Below are positions 36,032 through 45,723 of a stretch of 64,000 bases of DNA, in pieces. The stretch covers positions 496,001 through 560,000 of the forward strand of contig NZ_MTHD01000002.1 of NCBI RefSeq assembly GCF_001956855.1, read 5' to 3'. The position numbers and the translations under genes are program-made. Under the pieces are notes generated by a model. It was given only the letters and a program-made list of their open reading frames with translations, did no database searches and had not been told where the DNA came from. Every line of letters starts with the position of its first letter. Position 1 is the first letter of the stretch. The stretch comes from Azonexus hydrophilus (GTDB lineage: Bacteria > Pseudomonadota > Gammaproteobacteria > Burkholderiales > Rhodocyclaceae).

Positions 36032-36049
36032 ATATCGGGAGCCCGATAT
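36032..36049. promoter_or_regulatory. 18-bp dyad upstream of tRNA-Leu
   Basis: ATATCGGG-AG-CCCGATAT is a perfect 8-base inverted repeat with a two-base centre, between the terminator at 36051 and the tRNA-Leu gene. It could be a second RNA hairpin or a protein site at a separate leuZ promoter. Confidence 0.4.
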
Positions 36050-36050
36050 G

Positions 36051-36082
36051 AAAAAGGGAAAGCGACGTGCGCTTTCCCTTTA
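36051..36082 (-). terminator. intrinsic terminator inside the tRNA cluster
   Basis: On the minus strand GGGAAAGCG-CACGT-CGCTTTCCC is followed by TTTTTC. It lies between tRNA-Gly (36086) and tRNA-Leu (36019), so it would separate the leucine tRNA from the three upstream tRNAs. Confidence 0.75.
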
Positions 36083-36085
36083 ATT

Positions 36086-36161
36086 TGGAGCGGCAGAAGA
36101 GTCTCGAACTCTCGACCTATACCTTGGCAAGGTATCGCTCTACCAACTGAGCTACTGCCGC
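36086..36161 (-). tRNA. tRNA-Gly (anticodon GCC), copy 2
   Basis: The 76-base minus-strand sequence begins GCGGCAGTAGCTCAGTTGGT, carries the anticodon loop CTTGCCAAG (GCC), and ends CTGCCGCTCCA with encoded CCA. It is identical over its whole length to the copy at 36295-36370, and both are followed by the same AATT-type flank, which points to a tandem duplication around tRNA-Cys. Confidence 0.96.
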
Positions 36162-36168
36162 ATGTTCC

Positions 36169-36242
36169 TGGAGGCGCGAGCCGGAGTCGAACCGACCTAC
36201 ACGGATTTGCAATCCGGTGCATAACCGCTTTGCTATCGCGCC
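36169..36242 (-). tRNA. cysT: tRNA-Cys (anticodon GCA)
   Basis: The 74-base minus-strand sequence begins GGCGCGATAGCAAAGCGGTT, with the anticodon loop ATTGCAAAT (GCA), and ends CTCGCGCCTCCA with encoded CCA. It sits between the two identical tRNA-Gly genes. Confidence 0.96.
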
Positions 36243-36294
36243 ACGCCTGAAAACTTTTACTACTAACGAAGAAGCCATGCTTCCCCGAGGAATT

Positions 36295-36370
36295 TGGAGC
36301 GGCAGAAGAGTCTCGAACTCTCGACCTATACCTTGGCAAGGTATCGCTCTACCAACTGAGCTACTGCCGC
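36295..36370 (-). tRNA. glyW: tRNA-Gly (anticodon GCC), copy 1
   Basis: Identical to the tRNA at 36086-36161. It is the first tRNA after pgsA, the position of glyW in E. coli, so this is likely the ancestral copy. The gap to pgsA is 54 bases. Confidence 0.96.
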
Positions 36371-36424
36371 GTCAAACAGAGCGCGCATTATAGATGCCCC
36401 AAGGGATTTGTCAACATCCCCCGT

Positions 36425-37003
36425 TTATTTTTCTGCGCTGCGCCGGGCGATTTCCGGCCACGCCATGCGCAGGTAATAGCCCATCGACCACAAGGTGAGC
36501 AAGGCGGCCAGCCAGATCAACCAGTTGCCGGCGAGCATCGTGTCGTATCCATGAACGGGGGCCTGGTAAAGCAGCAACGGAATTGCGGCCATCTGGGCGG
36601 TGGTCTTGATCTTGCCGAGCATCGAGACAGCCACGCTCTTTGCCGCACCGATCTTGGCCATCCATTCACGCAGGGCGGAGATGGTGATTTCCCGGCCGAT
36701 GATGATCGTGGCGACGATGGCATCGGCCCTGCCCAGCTGGACCAGCACGATCAGCGCAGCGGCCACCATCAGCTTGTCGGCAACCGGGTCGAGGAAGGCG
36801 CCAAAGGCGGAAGTCTGGTCGAGTTTGCGGGCCAGGTAGCCGTCAGCCCAGTCGGTCAGCGCGGCGGCGACGAAAATCAGCGTTGCGATCAGGTTGCGCT
36901 CGTGTGCCGACGCCCAGTCTGGCGGCAGGTAATAGACGGCGATGAGCAACGGGATGGCAACGATGCGCATCCAGGTCAGCAGGATGGGGATATTGAAAGG
37001 CAT
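36425..37003 (-). CDS. pgsA: CDP-diacylglycerol-glycerol-3-phosphate 3-phosphatidyltransferase
   Basis: A 192-residue membrane enzyme with the CDP-alcohol phosphotransferase motif DGYLARKLDQTSAFGAFLDP followed by VADK (DGxxAR...GxxxDxxxD, from about residue 54). It makes phosphatidylglycerol phosphate, the committed step to phosphatidylglycerol and cardiolipin. Four or five transmembrane segments are visible. It follows uvrC by six bases, and the tRNAs come next, as in E. coli. The N-terminus MPFNIPILLTWMRIVAIPLL is typical. Confidence 0.95.
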   Translation of the reverse strand: MPFNIPILLTWMRIVAIPLLIAVYYLPPDWASAHERNLIATLIFVAAALTDWADGYLARKLDQTSAFGAFLDPVADKLMVAAALIVLVQLGRADAIVATIIIGREITISALREWMAKIGAAKSVAVSMLGKIKTTAQMAAIPLLLYQAPVHGYDTMLAGNWLIWLAALLTLWSMGYYLRMAWPEIARRSAEK

Positions 37004-37009
37004 AAGCCG

Positions 37010-38827
37010 TCAGTGTAAAGCGGAATGGATCTTTTCGGCCATCTCGCGGCTGATGCCGGGCACTTCCGCGAGTTGTTCCGGGCTAGCCGCCAGCACGCCG
37101 GCGATGCCGCCGAAACGGGCGACCAGTGCCTTGCGCCGGGCCGGGCCGACACCGGGCAGGCTTTCCAGTGTCGAGGTCTTGCGTGCCTTGCCGCGTTGGG
37201 CACGGTGCCCGGTGATGGCGAAACGGTGGGCCTCGTCGCGGACTTCCTGGATCAAATGCAGCGCCGGGTGGTCGGACGGCAGATTGAGTGGCGGTCGACC
37301 GTCAGCCTCCGGAAAAATCAGGCTTTCCAGGCCGGGTTTGCGCTCTTCTCCCTTGGCGACGCCGATCATGTTGAGGTGGGTCAGGCCGAGATCGGCGAGC
37401 GCCGCCCAGGCCGAAGCCACCTGCCCCTTGCCGCCGTCGATCAGGATCAGGTCGGGCGCCGTGCCTTCGCCGTTGGCGATGCCGTCGTAGCGTCGCGTCA
37501 CCGCCTGGCGCATCGCGGCGTAATCGTCGCCGGGCGTGATGTCGCGGATGTTGAAGCGGCGGTAATCGCTCTTCTTCATCTTGTTGCCGTCGTATACCAC
37601 GCACGAAGCAACAGCCTTTTCGCCCATGGTGTGGCTGATGTCGAAGCATTCGATGCGCGCCACCGGCTCGGCCAGTTGCAGCGCTTCCTGCAGCGCGGCC
37701 AGGCGCTGTTCCTGCTGTGCCGTTGCCTGATTGCGCGCCAGGATGGCCAGGCGGGCGTTCTGCAAGGCCATTTCGATCCAGGCTTTCTGGCTCAGGCTGC
37801 GCGCTTCCTGGACCGGAACCGGGCGCCCGGCCAGTTCGCCGAGGACGGCAGCGCTACCGCCCTCCTCTTCCTCGTTCGGCAACGGCGAGACGAGCAGGCG
37901 GGCCGGTGCCGGATGCGCGGCGTAATGCTGGCGCAGGAAGGCGGCGACGGCGTCGGCGGCGCTCGAATCACCGGCGTTGCTGGGGAAGAACGGGCGGTCG
38001 CCGAGGTGGCGGCCACCGCGAACCATCGCCAGATTGACGCAAAGCTGGCCGTCCTGCTTCAGGGCGACGACGATGTCTACGTCTTCGCCCTTGTTGCTGG
38101 AAACGAACTGCTTCTCCTGAACCTGATGCAAGGAATGGATCTGGTCGCGGTAGATTGCTGCCTGCTCGAAAGCCAGTTGCGCCGACGCCTCTTCCATCGA
38201 CCGGGTCAGGCGCTTGGTGACTTCCTGCTGCTTGCCGAGCAGGAACATCGCCGCCAGTTGCACGTCGGCCGCGTAATCGGCCGGTGTGATGCGGTCGACG
38301 CAGGGCCCGCTGCAGCGCTTGATCTGGTATAGCAGACAGGGGCGCGAACGGTTGGCGAAAACGCTGTCCTCGCAGGTGCGCAGGCGGAACATCTTCTGCA
38401 GCAGATGGATGCTGTCACGCACCGCCCAGCTTGACGGATACGGGCCGTAATAGTCGGCCTTGCGGTCCGGGTTGCCGCGAAAGAAGCCGAGGCGCGGATA
38501 GTTGCCGCGGGTCAGCACGATGTACGGGTAGGACTTGTCGTCGCGGAACAGGATGTTGTAGCGCGGCGCCAGCGACTTGATCAGGTTGTTTTCAAGCAGC
38601 AGCGCTTCCGCTTCGGTGCGCGTCGCCGTCGTCTCGATCGCGGCGATCTGACTGACCATGTGGGCGATGCGCGGGCTGGACAGGTTCTCGCGGAAATAGG
38701 AGGCGACCCGCTTCTTCAGGTTCTTCGCCTTGCCGACGTAGAGCACCGCGCCGTCGGCGCCGAGCATGCGATATACGCCGGGCAGTTCGGTCAGCGAAGC
38801 GAGAAAGGATTTTGCGTCGAAAGCCAC
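37010..38827 (-). CDS. uvrC: Excinuclease ABC subunit C
   Basis: A 605-residue UvrC starting at GTG 38825-38827 (V/M-AFDAKSFLASLTELPGVY). The N-terminal GIY-YIG nuclease (GVYRMLGADGAVLYVGKAKN) makes the 3' incision, a UVR motif around SMEEASAQLAFEQAAIYRDQ binds UvrB, the RNase H-like domain (IECFDISHTMGE, LILIDGGKGQ) makes the 5' incision, and a C-terminal helix-hairpin-helix pair (LESLPGVGPARRKALVARFG) binds DNA. The frame stays open a further 480 bases upstream, but that part runs antisense to earP and is not expected to be coding. Confidence 0.96.
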   Translation of the reverse strand: MAFDAKSFLASLTELPGVYRMLGADGAVLYVGKAKNLKKRVASYFRENLSSPRIAHMVSQIAAIETTATRTEAEALLLENNLIKSLAPRYNILFRDDKSYPYIVLTRGNYPRLGFFRGNPDRKADYYGPYPSSWAVRDSIHLLQKMFRLRTCEDSVFANRSRPCLLYQIKRCSGPCVDRITPADYAADVQLAAMFLLGKQQEVTKRLTRSMEEASAQLAFEQAAIYRDQIHSLHQVQEKQFVSSNKGEDVDIVVALKQDGQLCVNLAMVRGGRHLGDRPFFPSNAGDSSAADAVAAFLRQHYAAHPAPARLLVSPLPNEEEEGGSAAVLGELAGRPVPVQEARSLSQKAWIEMALQNARLAILARNQATAQQEQRLAALQEALQLAEPVARIECFDISHTMGEKAVASCVVYDGNKMKKSDYRRFNIRDITPGDDYAAMRQAVTRRYDGIANGEGTAPDLILIDGGKGQVASAWAALADLGLTHLNMIGVAKGEERKPGLESLIFPEADGRPPLNLPSDHPALHLIQEVRDEAHRFAITGHRAQRGKARKTSTLESLPGVGPARRKALVARFGGIAGVLAASPEQLAEVPGISREMAEKIHSALH

Positions 38828-38893
38828 GGTTGACCGTAAAAGTGGGTGAAAAACGGGAAGAAAGGCATGGGGCGCGATGTTAACATGCCGGCC

Positions 38894-39961
38894 ATGCAGC
38901 TTCATTGGGACATCTTCTGCCGGGTCGTCGACAACTACGGCGACATCGGCGTCTGCTGGCGCCTCGCCCGGCAGTTGGCGGCCGAGCATGGCAAGGCGGT
39001 GCGCCTGTGGGTCGACGATCCGGCGAGCCTGTCGCCGCTCTGTCCGGAAGCCGATCCCGCGCTGGCGGTGCAACAGGTTTGCGGCGTTGAAATCAGACGC
39101 TGGGACGAAAATTTTGCGGTCGACCGCGTGGCCGAGGTAATTATCGAAGCCTTCGCCTGCGAACTGCCGCCGGCTTATATCGACGCCATGGCGGCGACCT
39201 TGCCCAGGCCGTGCTGGATCAATCTCGAATACCTGACCGCCGAGCCCTGGGCGGAAAGCTGTCACGGTATGGCGTCGCCGCATCCGCGGCTGCCGTTGGT
39301 CAAGCATTTCTTTTTCCCCGGATTTTCATCGTCGACCGGCGGTTTGCTGCTTGAATCCGGTTTGCCGGTCGATGCGCCATCGGCGCACCCGGGATGCCTG
39401 GAAATCAGCCTGTTCTGCTATGACACGGCGCCGGTCGGCAGCCTGCTCGACGCCATCGCCGCCACGACCCAGCCCGTTCGCTGCCACGTGCCGCCGGGCA
39501 AGCCGCTGGCGGCGGTGGCGTCGCACCTGGGTGGCAACGGGCCATGGCAACTAGGCCAGGCGGTGATCGAGCCGATTCCCTTCCTGCCGATGGATGAATA
39601 CGACGCGCTGCTGTGCCGTTGCGACATCAATTTCGTCCGCGGCGAAGATTCCTTCGTGCGTGCCCAGTGGGCCGGCAAGCCTTTCGTCTGGCAAATCTAT
39701 CGCCAGGAAGACGATGCCCACCGGGTCAAGCTGGCGGCTTTTGTCGAGCGCTATTGCCAGGCTATGGACAGTCATGCGGCGCAGGCTGTGCGTCGATTGT
39801 TCCTGGCCTGGAACGACGGCGACGATTGCCGCGAACCCTGGCAGGCGTTTCTCGCCCAGCGCGGGGAAATCGCCCGGCACACGTTGGATTGGCGCGATTT
39901 TTTGACTCGGGATGCCGATCTGGCGACAAAGCTCGTCAAGTTTTGCGCTGGCAAGGTATAA
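38894..39961 (+). CDS. earP: Elongation factor P arginine rhamnosyltransferase EarP
   Basis: A 355-residue glycosyltransferase that attaches rhamnose from dTDP-rhamnose to Arg 32 of EF-P. The start MQLHWDIFCRVVDNYGDIGV is the family hallmark; the Asp of DNYGDIG is the likely catalytic base. The C-terminal half has the nucleotide-binding pattern FVRGEDSFVRAQWAGKPFVWQIY, with conserved Glu and Asp. efp follows 39 bases downstream and carries the matching Arg 32. A perfect GCGGTCGACCGC lies inside the gene at 39116. The ATG at 38894 is chosen over an earlier one at 38846 by family length. Confidence 0.95.
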   Translation: MQLHWDIFCRVVDNYGDIGVCWRLARQLAAEHGKAVRLWVDDPASLSPLCPEADPALAVQQVCGVEIRRWDENFAVDRVAEVIIEAFACELPPAYIDAMAATLPRPCWINLEYLTAEPWAESCHGMASPHPRLPLVKHFFFPGFSSSTGGLLLESGLPVDAPSAHPGCLEISLFCYDTAPVGSLLDAIAATTQPVRCHVPPGKPLAAVASHLGGNGPWQLGQAVIEPIPFLPMDEYDALLCRCDINFVRGEDSFVRAQWAGKPFVWQIYRQEDDAHRVKLAAFVERYCQAMDSHAAQAVRRLFLAWNDGDDCREPWQAFLAQRGEIARHTLDWRDFLTRDADLATKLVKFCAGKV

Positions 39962-39962
39962 T
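39957..39962 (+). promoter_or_regulatory. candidate -10 box of efp
   Basis: A perfect TATAAT overlaps the earP stop codon, 38 bases ahead of the efp ATG. A weak -35 (CGTCAA at 39934-39939) stands 17 bases upstream. It would give efp its own promoter in addition to read-through from earP. Confidence 0.45.
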
Positions 39963-40000
39963 TTAACGTTTTTCTTTTTCAGAATCTTTGGATATCTCAC

Positions 40001-40558
40001 ATGAAGACCGCTCAGGAACTCCGCTCCGGTAACGTGATCATGGTCGGCACCGAGCCGCTCGTGGTGCAGAAGACCGAATACAACAAGTCCGGCCGCAACG
40101 CCGCCGTCGTCAAGATGAAGCTCAAGAACCTGCTGTCCGGCAATCCGTCGGAAGCGGTTTACAAGGCTGACGACAAGTTCGAAATCGTCCTCCTCGACAA
40201 GAAGGAAGTGACCTACTCCTACTTCGCCGATCCGATGTACGTGTTCATGGACGCCGAGTACAACCAGTACGAAGTCGAAGCCGAGAACATGGTCGACGCG
40301 CTCAAGTACCTCGAAGCCGACATGCCGTGCGAAGTCGTGTTCTACGACGGCAAGGCCATCTCGGTTGAAATGCCGAACTCGCTGGTCCGCGAAGTCATCT
40401 ACACCGAGCCGGCCGTCAAGGGCGACACCTCGGGCAAGGTCATGAAGCCGGCCAAGATCTCCACTGGTTTCGAACTGCCGGTCCCGGCCTTCGTCGAAAT
40501 CGGCGACAAGATCGAAATCGATACCCGCACCGACGAATACCGCAGCCGCAGCAAGTAA
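40001..40558 (+). CDS. efp: Elongation factor P
   Basis: A 185-residue EF-P of three beta-barrel domains. It relieves ribosome stalling at polyproline stretches. The tip loop reads [10 protein letters not shown], placing Arg at position 32, the residue rhamnosylated by EarP, whose gene is immediately upstream. The C-terminal signature [20 protein letters not shown] is complete. It has its own candidate promoter at 39957 and an intrinsic terminator at 40583. Confidence 0.97.
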   Translation: MKTAQELRSGNVIMVGTEPLVVQKTEYNKSGRNAAVVKMKLKNLLSGNPSEAVYKADDKFEIVLLDKKEVTYSYFADPMYVFMDAEYNQYEVEAENMVDALKYLEADMPCEVVFYDGKAISVEMPNSLVREVIYTEPAVKGDTSGKVMKPAKISTGFELPVPAFVEIGDKIEIDTRTDEYRSRSK

Positions 40559-40582
40559 TTCCCGCTCCTGCCGGAACCCGCA

Positions 40583-40612
40583 AAGGGCAGCTTCGGCTGC
40601 CCTTGCGTTTTT
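40583..40612 (+). terminator. intrinsic terminator after efp
   Basis: AAGGGCAGC-TTCG-GCTGCCCTT followed by GCGTTTTT, 25 bases after the efp stop codon. Confidence 0.8.
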
Positions 40613-40687
40613 CCGGCGCTGTCGCCAAAGCGACACGCTTTTCTGCCAGAATTCTTTACTCAAACAACCCCAACCGCGGACCCCACC

Positions 40688-41638
40688 ATGAGCTACAAAG
40701 TCTTTGTCGACGGCCAGGAAGGCACCACCGGCCTGCAGATCAACGAATATCTCGCGCAGCGTGCCGACATCGAACTGTTGAAGATCGACGCCGACAAGCG
40801 CAAGGACCTCGCCGAGCGCAAGCGCCTGATCAATGCCTCCGACGTGACTTTCCTGTGTTTGCCGGACGAAGCGGCAAAGCAGTCGGCCAGCCTGGTGGAT
40901 AACCCGAACACCTGCATCATCGACGCCTCGACCGCGCACCGCGTCAACCCGGACTGGGTTTTCGGCCTGCCCGAACTGTGCCCGGAACAGCGCGCGAAGA
41001 TCCGCGCCAGCAAGCGCATCGCCAACCCCGGTTGCCATGCCACCGCCTTCATCCTGGCACTGCGCCCGCTGGTCGCTGCCGGGCTGATTGCGGTCGACAC
41101 GCAAATTGCGGCAAATTCCATCACCGGCTATTCCGGTGGCGGCAAATCGATGATTGCCGATTACGAAGCCGCCAGTGCCAGCACGACGCAGCTGAAGGCC
41201 CCGCGTCCTTACGCGCTCGCCCTAGCGCACAAGCACCTGCCGGAAATGCAGGCGTACACCGGGTTGACCGTAGCACCGATCTTCCAGCCCATCGTCGGTC
41301 CGTTCTACAAGGGCCTGGCCGTCACTGCCTACCTGCATCCGGCGCAATTCACCCGTGCCGCGACGCCGGCCGACGTGCAGAAGATCATCGCCGACTATTA
41401 CGCTGGCGAGCAGTTCATCAACGTCCTGCCGGTCGATCTTGAAGCCACCACCGAAGGCGGTTTCTTCAATATCGAGGCCAATAACGACAGCAACCGCGTC
41501 GACCTTGCCGTCTTCGGCAACGCCGAACGCATGCTGGTCATGGCGCGGCTCGACAATCTCGGCAAGGGCGCGTCCGGCGCCGCCGTGCAGGCGATGAACG
41601 TGCATCTCGGCGTCGAGGAAAGCGTTGGTCTGCTTTGA
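40688..41638 (+). CDS. argC: N-acetyl-gamma-glutamyl-phosphate reductase (type 2)
   Basis: A 316-residue NADPH-dependent reductase of arginine synthesis that turns N-acetylglutamyl phosphate into the semialdehyde. The active-site Cys is in [15 protein letters not shown] near residue 117, and [17 protein letters not shown] starts the nucleotide fold. Its short length and the [10 protein letters not shown] start mark the type 2 ArgC rather than the 340-residue type 1. The stop overlaps the TTG start of the ABC-F gene. No other arg gene is nearby. Confidence 0.93.
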   Translation: MSYKVFVDGQEGTTGLQINEYLAQRADIELLKIDADKRKDLAERKRLINASDVTFLCLPDEAAKQSASLVDNPNTCIIDASTAHRVNPDWVFGLPELCPEQRAKIRASKRIANPGCHATAFILALRPLVAAGLIAVDTQIAANSITGYSGGGKSMIADYEAASASTTQLKAPRPYALALAHKHLPEMQAYTGLTVAPIFQPIVGPFYKGLAVTAYLHPAQFTRAATPADVQKIIADYYAGEQFINVLPVDLEATTEGGFFNIEANNDSNRVDLAVFGNAERMLVMARLDNLGKGASGAAVQAMNVHLGVEESVGLL

Positions 41639-43308
41639 TCGTCCTCAGCAAAGTCACCCTGCGCCGCGGCACGAAAGTGCTGCTCGACAAGACCACGGTC
41701 ACCATCAATCCGGGCGAGAAAGTCGGCCTGGTCGGGCGCAACGGCGCCGGCAAATCGACGCTGTTCGCGCTGCTCAACGGCACGCTGCATGAAGATGGCG
41801 GCGACTTTTCCATGCCCAGCCAGTGGCGCATGGGCCAGGTCGCCCAAGACATGCCGGAAACCGAGCAGTCGGCGACCGATTTCGTCATCGACGGTGACAC
41901 GCCGCTGCTCGCCGCCCGCAACGAGGTGCATGATGCCGAAGCCAGCGACGACGGCATGCGCATGGCCGAAGCCTACATGGCGCTGCACGATGCCGGCGAG
42001 CATGATGCCGAGGCACGCGCCCAGGCGCTGATCCTCGGCCTTGGCTTCAAGGTCTCGGAACTGCACAACCCGGTCAACAGCTTCTCCGGCGGCTGGCGCA
42101 TGCGCCTGCAACTGGCGCGCGCGCTGATGTGCCCGTCCGACATCCTGCTGCTCGACGAACCGACCAACCACCTCGACCTCGACGCTCTGGTCTGGCTCGA
42201 AGCCTGGCTCAAGCGCTACCAGGGCACGCTGGTGATGATCAGCCACGACCGCGAATTCCTTGACGCGATCACCACCGTCACGCTGCATATCGACAATGCC
42301 AAGCTGGTCCGCTACGGCGGCAACTACAGCAAGTTCGAGGACATGCGCGCCGAACAGATGCTGCTGCAACAGGCAACGATGGCCAAGCAGGCCGACAAGA
42401 TCGCCCACCTGCAGTCCTTCATCAACCGCTTCAAGGCCAAGGCCAGCAAGGCCAAGCAGGCACAGAGCCGGGTCAAGGCGCTGGAGCGCATGGAAAAGAT
42501 CGCGCCGGTGCTGGCCGATGCCGAATTCAGTTTCGAATTCCAGGAGCCGCAAAACCTGCCCAACCCGATGCTGTCGCTGGTCGATGTCGCCATCGGCTAC
42601 CCGCCGGCCGACGATGCGCCGGTCAGCACGTCACCGACCGTCATCGTCCGCGGCATCAACCGCTCGGTGATGGCTGGTCAACGCATCGGCATCCTCGGCG
42701 CCAACGGCCAGGGCAAATCGACGCTGGTCAAGACCATCGCCCGGGACCTGCAGGCGGTCAGCGGTGAAGTCACCGAAGGCAAGGGCCTGAACATCGGCTA
42801 CTTCGCGCAGCAGGAACTCGACGTGTTGCGGCCGCAGGACACGCCGCTCGAACACATGATCCGGCTGGCCAAGGAAGCCATCGCCAACGGTCGCAGCAAT
42901 GTGCCGGGGCGCGAGCAGGAACTGCGCAACTTCCTCGGCAACTTCAATTTCGGCGGCGAAATGGTCAAGCAGGCGGTCGGTACCATGAGCGGCGGCGAAA
43001 AGGCCCGGCTGGTGCTGTGCATGCTGGTCTGGCAACGGCCCAACCTGCTGTTGCTCGACGAACCGACCAACCACCTCGACCTCAATACCCGCGAGGCATT
43101 GGCTGTCGCCCTCAACGAGTTCGAAGGCACGGTCATGCTGGTCAGCCACGACCGCGCCATGCTGCGCTCGGTCTGCGACGAGTTCTGGCTGGTCTCGCGT
43201 GGCGGCGTCGGTCCGTTCGACGGCGACCTCGACGACTACCAGCGCTACCTGCTCGACGAAGCCAAGCGCAGCCGCGAGGAAGCCTCGGCGCTGCTCAAGG
43301 CGGCCTGA
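41635..43308 (+). CDS. ABC-F family ATPase (YheS-like)
   Basis: A 557-residue protein with two ABC ATPase domains and no membrane domain. Each half has Walker A ([14 protein letters not shown] and [11 protein letters not shown]), a signature ([13 protein letters not shown] and [13 protein letters not shown]) and [12 protein letters not shown]. The linker between them ([20 protein letters not shown]) is the P-site tRNA-interaction motif of the ABC-F class. These proteins act on stalled ribosomes. Position and sequence best fit YheS. It starts at TTG 41635, overlapping the argC stop by four bases. Confidence 0.9.
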   Translation: MIVLSKVTLRRGTKVLLDKTTVTINPGEKVGLVGRNGAGKSTLFALLNGTLHEDGGDFSMPSQWRMGQVAQDMPETEQSATDFVIDGDTPLLAARNEVHDAEASDDGMRMAEAYMALHDAGEHDAEARAQALILGLGFKVSELHNPVNSFSGGWRMRLQLARALMCPSDILLLDEPTNHLDLDALVWLEAWLKRYQGTLVMISHDREFLDAITTVTLHIDNAKLVRYGGNYSKFEDMRAEQMLLQQATMAKQADKIAHLQSFINRFKAKASKAKQAQSRVKALERMEKIAPVLADAEFSFEFQEPQNLPNPMLSLVDVAIGYPPADDAPVSTSPTVIVRGINRSVMAGQRIGILGANGQGKSTLVKTIARDLQAVSGEVTEGKGLNIGYFAQQELDVLRPQDTPLEHMIRLAKEAIANGRSNVPGREQELRNFLGNFNFGGEMVKQAVGTMSGGEKARLVLCMLVWQRPNLLLLDEPTNHLDLNTREALAVALNEFEGTVMLVSHDRAMLRSVCDEFWLVSRGGVGPFDGDLDDYQRYLLDEAKRSREEASALLKAA

Positions 43309-43316
43309 ATCCGGCG

Positions 43317-44159
43317 ATGGGCACGACGCCGTTCACTGCCCTCGCCTGCCCGCTCGACGGCGCACCGCTGACGCGTGGCGCCGCCGGCTGGCAATGCCCG
43401 GCCGGCCACAGCTACGACAGCGCCGCCCAAGGCTACGTGAATCTCCTGCCGGTGCAGCACAAACGTTCGCGCGACCCTGGCGACAGCAAGGAAATGGTCG
43501 CTGCCCGCCGCCGCTTTCTCGAGGCCGGACACTACCGGCCAATTGCCGAACTGGCAGCCAGCGCCGTGCTCGCCGACCTGGCGCCAGAAGCCGCCTGCCT
43601 TGACGCCGGCTGTGGCGAAGGCTATTACCTGCGCCAACTCGCCGCCCGCGCCGACACCGCTGGCCAAACTCCGGCCCTGCTCGGCCTCGATATCTCGAAA
43701 TGGGCCGTCCAGGCAGCGGCCAAGGCCCAACGCGGCAGCGCCACCTGGGTCGTCGGCAGCAACGCCAATCTGCCGGTGCGCCCGGCCACGCTTGATCGCG
43801 TGCTGTGCATGTTCGGCTTCCCGGTTTACCCGGAATTCGCCCGCGTGCTCAAACCGGGCGGTGCGCTGATCATGCTCGACGCCGGCCCCGATCACCTGCG
43901 CGAACTGCGCGAGATCATCTATCCCAGCTTGAAAGCGCCGCGCAGCAGCGACATGGCAATCCCGGAAGGTTTCGCCGCCGGCCCCGGGGAAAGCCTGCGC
44001 CATTCACTGATGCTGGACGGTGCGGCGACGATCGCCGACCTGCTGACGATGACGCCACATCTCTACCGCGCGACACCGGCTGGCCGTGCCCGCGCTGCCG
44101 CGCTGGAGCGGCTGACGCTGACGGTCGACGTGCGCCTGACGCGTTTTTTCCGGATTTAG
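43317..44159 (+). CDS. RlmA-like 23S rRNA (guanine) methyltransferase
   Basis: From ATG 43317 the product is 280 residues. The N-terminus has a zinc-binding pattern (LACPLDGAPL and WQCPAGHSYDSAAQGYVNLL) followed by HKRSRDPGDSKEMVAARRRF, all typical of RlmA(I)/RrmA, which methylates G745 of 23S rRNA. A class I SAM-binding motif follows (LDAGCGEGYYLRQL near residue 88). Eight bases separate it from the ABC-F stop. The rRNA position cannot be confirmed from sequence alone, and the family also has other members. Confidence 0.82.
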   Translation: MGTTPFTALACPLDGAPLTRGAAGWQCPAGHSYDSAAQGYVNLLPVQHKRSRDPGDSKEMVAARRRFLEAGHYRPIAELAASAVLADLAPEAACLDAGCGEGYYLRQLAARADTAGQTPALLGLDISKWAVQAAAKAQRGSATWVVGSNANLPVRPATLDRVLCMFGFPVYPEFARVLKPGGALIMLDAGPDHLRELREIIYPSLKAPRSSDMAIPEGFAAGPGESLRHSLMLDGAATIADLLTMTPHLYRATPAGRARAAALERLTLTVDVRLTRFFRI

Positions 44160-44192
44160 CCGGTCGACCGCAAGATTCCGGCAAAAACCGTC
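44160..44192 (+). repeat. dispersed GTCGAC motif, copy 3
   Basis: CCGGTCGACCGC followed by AAGATTCCGGCAAAAACCGTC between two convergent methyltransferase genes. It matches the pattern at 6656 and 19712, and shares the closing AAAAACCGTC with the latter. Confidence 0.5.
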
Positions 44193-45215
44193 TCAACGCC
44201 GGGCGAGCAGCAACGAACCCTTCTCGCGCGGGTCGAGGTCGATCCGCTCGACTGCAGCGAAGCCGGCCTCGTCCAACCACTCGTGATAATCGCTTTCGCG
44301 GTGGATCTGCGTTCCGGTCTCGTACAGCAGCGTCAGCTTGAAGGCTGCGTGGTAGGCGCTCGGTGGCTGGTCGTCGAGGTATTCGTGGATGACCAGCAGG
44401 CCACCGGGGTTGAGGCTGTCGTGTATGCGCCGGATCACCCGGCGGTTGTCGTCGGCGTTCTGGTTGTGCGCGACCGAGAGGTAGAAAACGAGGTCGAAGC
44501 CCTGCCCCCAGTCGTGCTCGAGAACATCGCCCGGCGTCAGCGCGATGCGCCCGGCCAGGCCGTGCGCGGCAATGGTCGCTGGCGTCTGCGTCAGCGCACT
44601 GGGCAGGTCGACAATCTGCGCGCTCAGTTGCGGATGGCGCTCGCAGAAACGGATCGAATGCAGGCCGTGGGAGCCGCCGAGGTCGAGCAGGCGGCGCTGG
44701 TCGGCGCGCACCGGCACCCGCGCCAGCAGGTCCGGGCCGAGGTCGCGGGCGAAGGCGCCCATGTAGGCGGAAAACGCCTGGCCGAGTTGCGGCCGCGCCT
44801 GCATCGCTTGCCACAGCGTCGTCTGCGGCCCACCACGCTGCACCGCTCCGGCCAGTTCGCCCATCATCGGCCAGGCTTCTGCGGTCCACAGCAGGCCCGG
44901 CGTGTAATCGACGGCGCCGCGCGCGGTGAACCAGCGCTGCGTTGAGGCGGTGTTGGCGTAGGCGTCGTCGTGGCGTTCGAGGTAGCCGATGGCAACGAGA
45001 AAATCAGCGAGCATGGCGATGCCGCGCGCCGACGACTGCAGCCGTTCCGCCAGTACGCCCTCCGCCAGCGGCCCGTCGGCCAGTGCCTCGAACAAGCCCA
45101 GCTGGCCGGCCGAAATGATCGCGGCCGATTTCATCATCGGCATGTAGACATCGAGCATCGGCAGGTCGGCCGTGCCGGTCGGCTGGCAGACGTCGGGTTT
45201 GGCTGGCGAAATCAT
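44193..45215 (-). CDS. SAM-dependent O-methyltransferase with dimerisation domain
   Basis: From ATG 45215 the product is 340 residues. The N-terminal half is a winged-helix dimerisation domain ([36 protein letters not shown]) and the C-terminal half is a class I methyltransferase with [15 protein letters not shown] near residue 174 and [20 protein letters not shown]. This order is that of the plant-type O-methyltransferase family (PF00891-like), which also includes CrtF and many secondary-metabolism enzymes. Substrate unknown. The frame runs on to 45695, but that part is antisense to arfB and is not expected to be coding. Confidence 0.82.
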   Translation of the reverse strand: MISPAKPDVCQPTGTADLPMLDVYMPMMKSAAIISAGQLGLFEALADGPLAEGVLAERLQSSARGIAMLADFLVAIGYLERHDDAYANTASTQRWFTARGAVDYTPGLLWTAEAWPMMGELAGAVQRGGPQTTLWQAMQARPQLGQAFSAYMGAFARDLGPDLLARVPVRADQRRLLDLGGSHGLHSIRFCERHPQLSAQIVDLPSALTQTPATIAAHGLAGRIALTPGDVLEHDWGQGFDLVFYLSVAHNQNADDNRRVIRRIHDSLNPGGLLVIHEYLDDQPPSAYHAAFKLTLLYETGTQIHRESDYHEWLDEAGFAAVERIDLDPREKGSLLLARR

Positions 45216-45318
45216 TGTGGGCTCTTCATCAAAATGGCGGACGGGGATGTATTCATGCTGCGGCATTTTACGCAACTCCCGGCGTACACTGGCGGCCTGT
45301 CGATCAATACCTGCCGCC

Positions 45319-45723
45319 ATGTCCATCCCGTTCACCCTTTCGCCCGATGAAATCGAATTCACCGCCATCCGCGCCCAGGGTGCGGGCGGGCAGAACGTCA
45401 ACAAGGTGTCGAATGCGGTCCACCTGCGTTTCGACATCAAAAACTCGTCGTTGCCGGAAATCCTGCGCGAGCGGTTGCTGGCACTCGGCGACCAGCGCAT
45501 CAGCAAGGACGGCGTGGTGGTGATCAAGGCGCAGGAATTCCGCAGTCTGGAAAAGAACCGGGCCGAAGCCTTGCAACGCCTGGAACTGCTGATCGCCAGC
45601 GCGGCCAAAGTGGAGAAGAAACGGCGGCCGACCCGGCCGACGCACGGCTCGGTGAAACGCCGGCTGGAAGCCAAGGGCCGCCGCTCGGCGATCAAGGCCG
45701 ACCGGCGCGGCGACGGCGACTAG
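45319..45723 (+). CDS. arfB: Alternative ribosome-rescue factor ArfB
   Basis: A 134-residue peptidyl-tRNA hydrolase of the ICT1/YaeJ type. The GGQ catalytic loop is [18 protein letters not shown] near residue 27, and the basic C-terminal tail ([20 protein letters not shown] and following) is the part that enters the empty mRNA channel of stalled ribosomes. The ATG at 45319 gives the normal N-terminus [11 protein letters not shown]. Its last four bases overlap the convergent nagZ gene. Confidence 0.94.
   Translation: MSIPFTLSPDEIEFTAIRAQGAGGQNVNKVSNAVHLRFDIKNSSLPEILRERLLALGDQRISKDGVVVIKAQEFRSLEKNRAEALQRLELLIASAAKVEKKRRPTRPTHGSVKRRLEAKGRRSAIKADRRGDGD

Noticed and set aside
38828-39307. Upstream extension of the uvrC frame
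   Set aside because: UvrC homologues begin at the GTG at 38827; the extension is antisense to earP.
45216-45695. Upstream extension of the methyltransferase frame
   Set aside because: It is antisense to arfB, and the ATG at 45215 gives a normal domain start.
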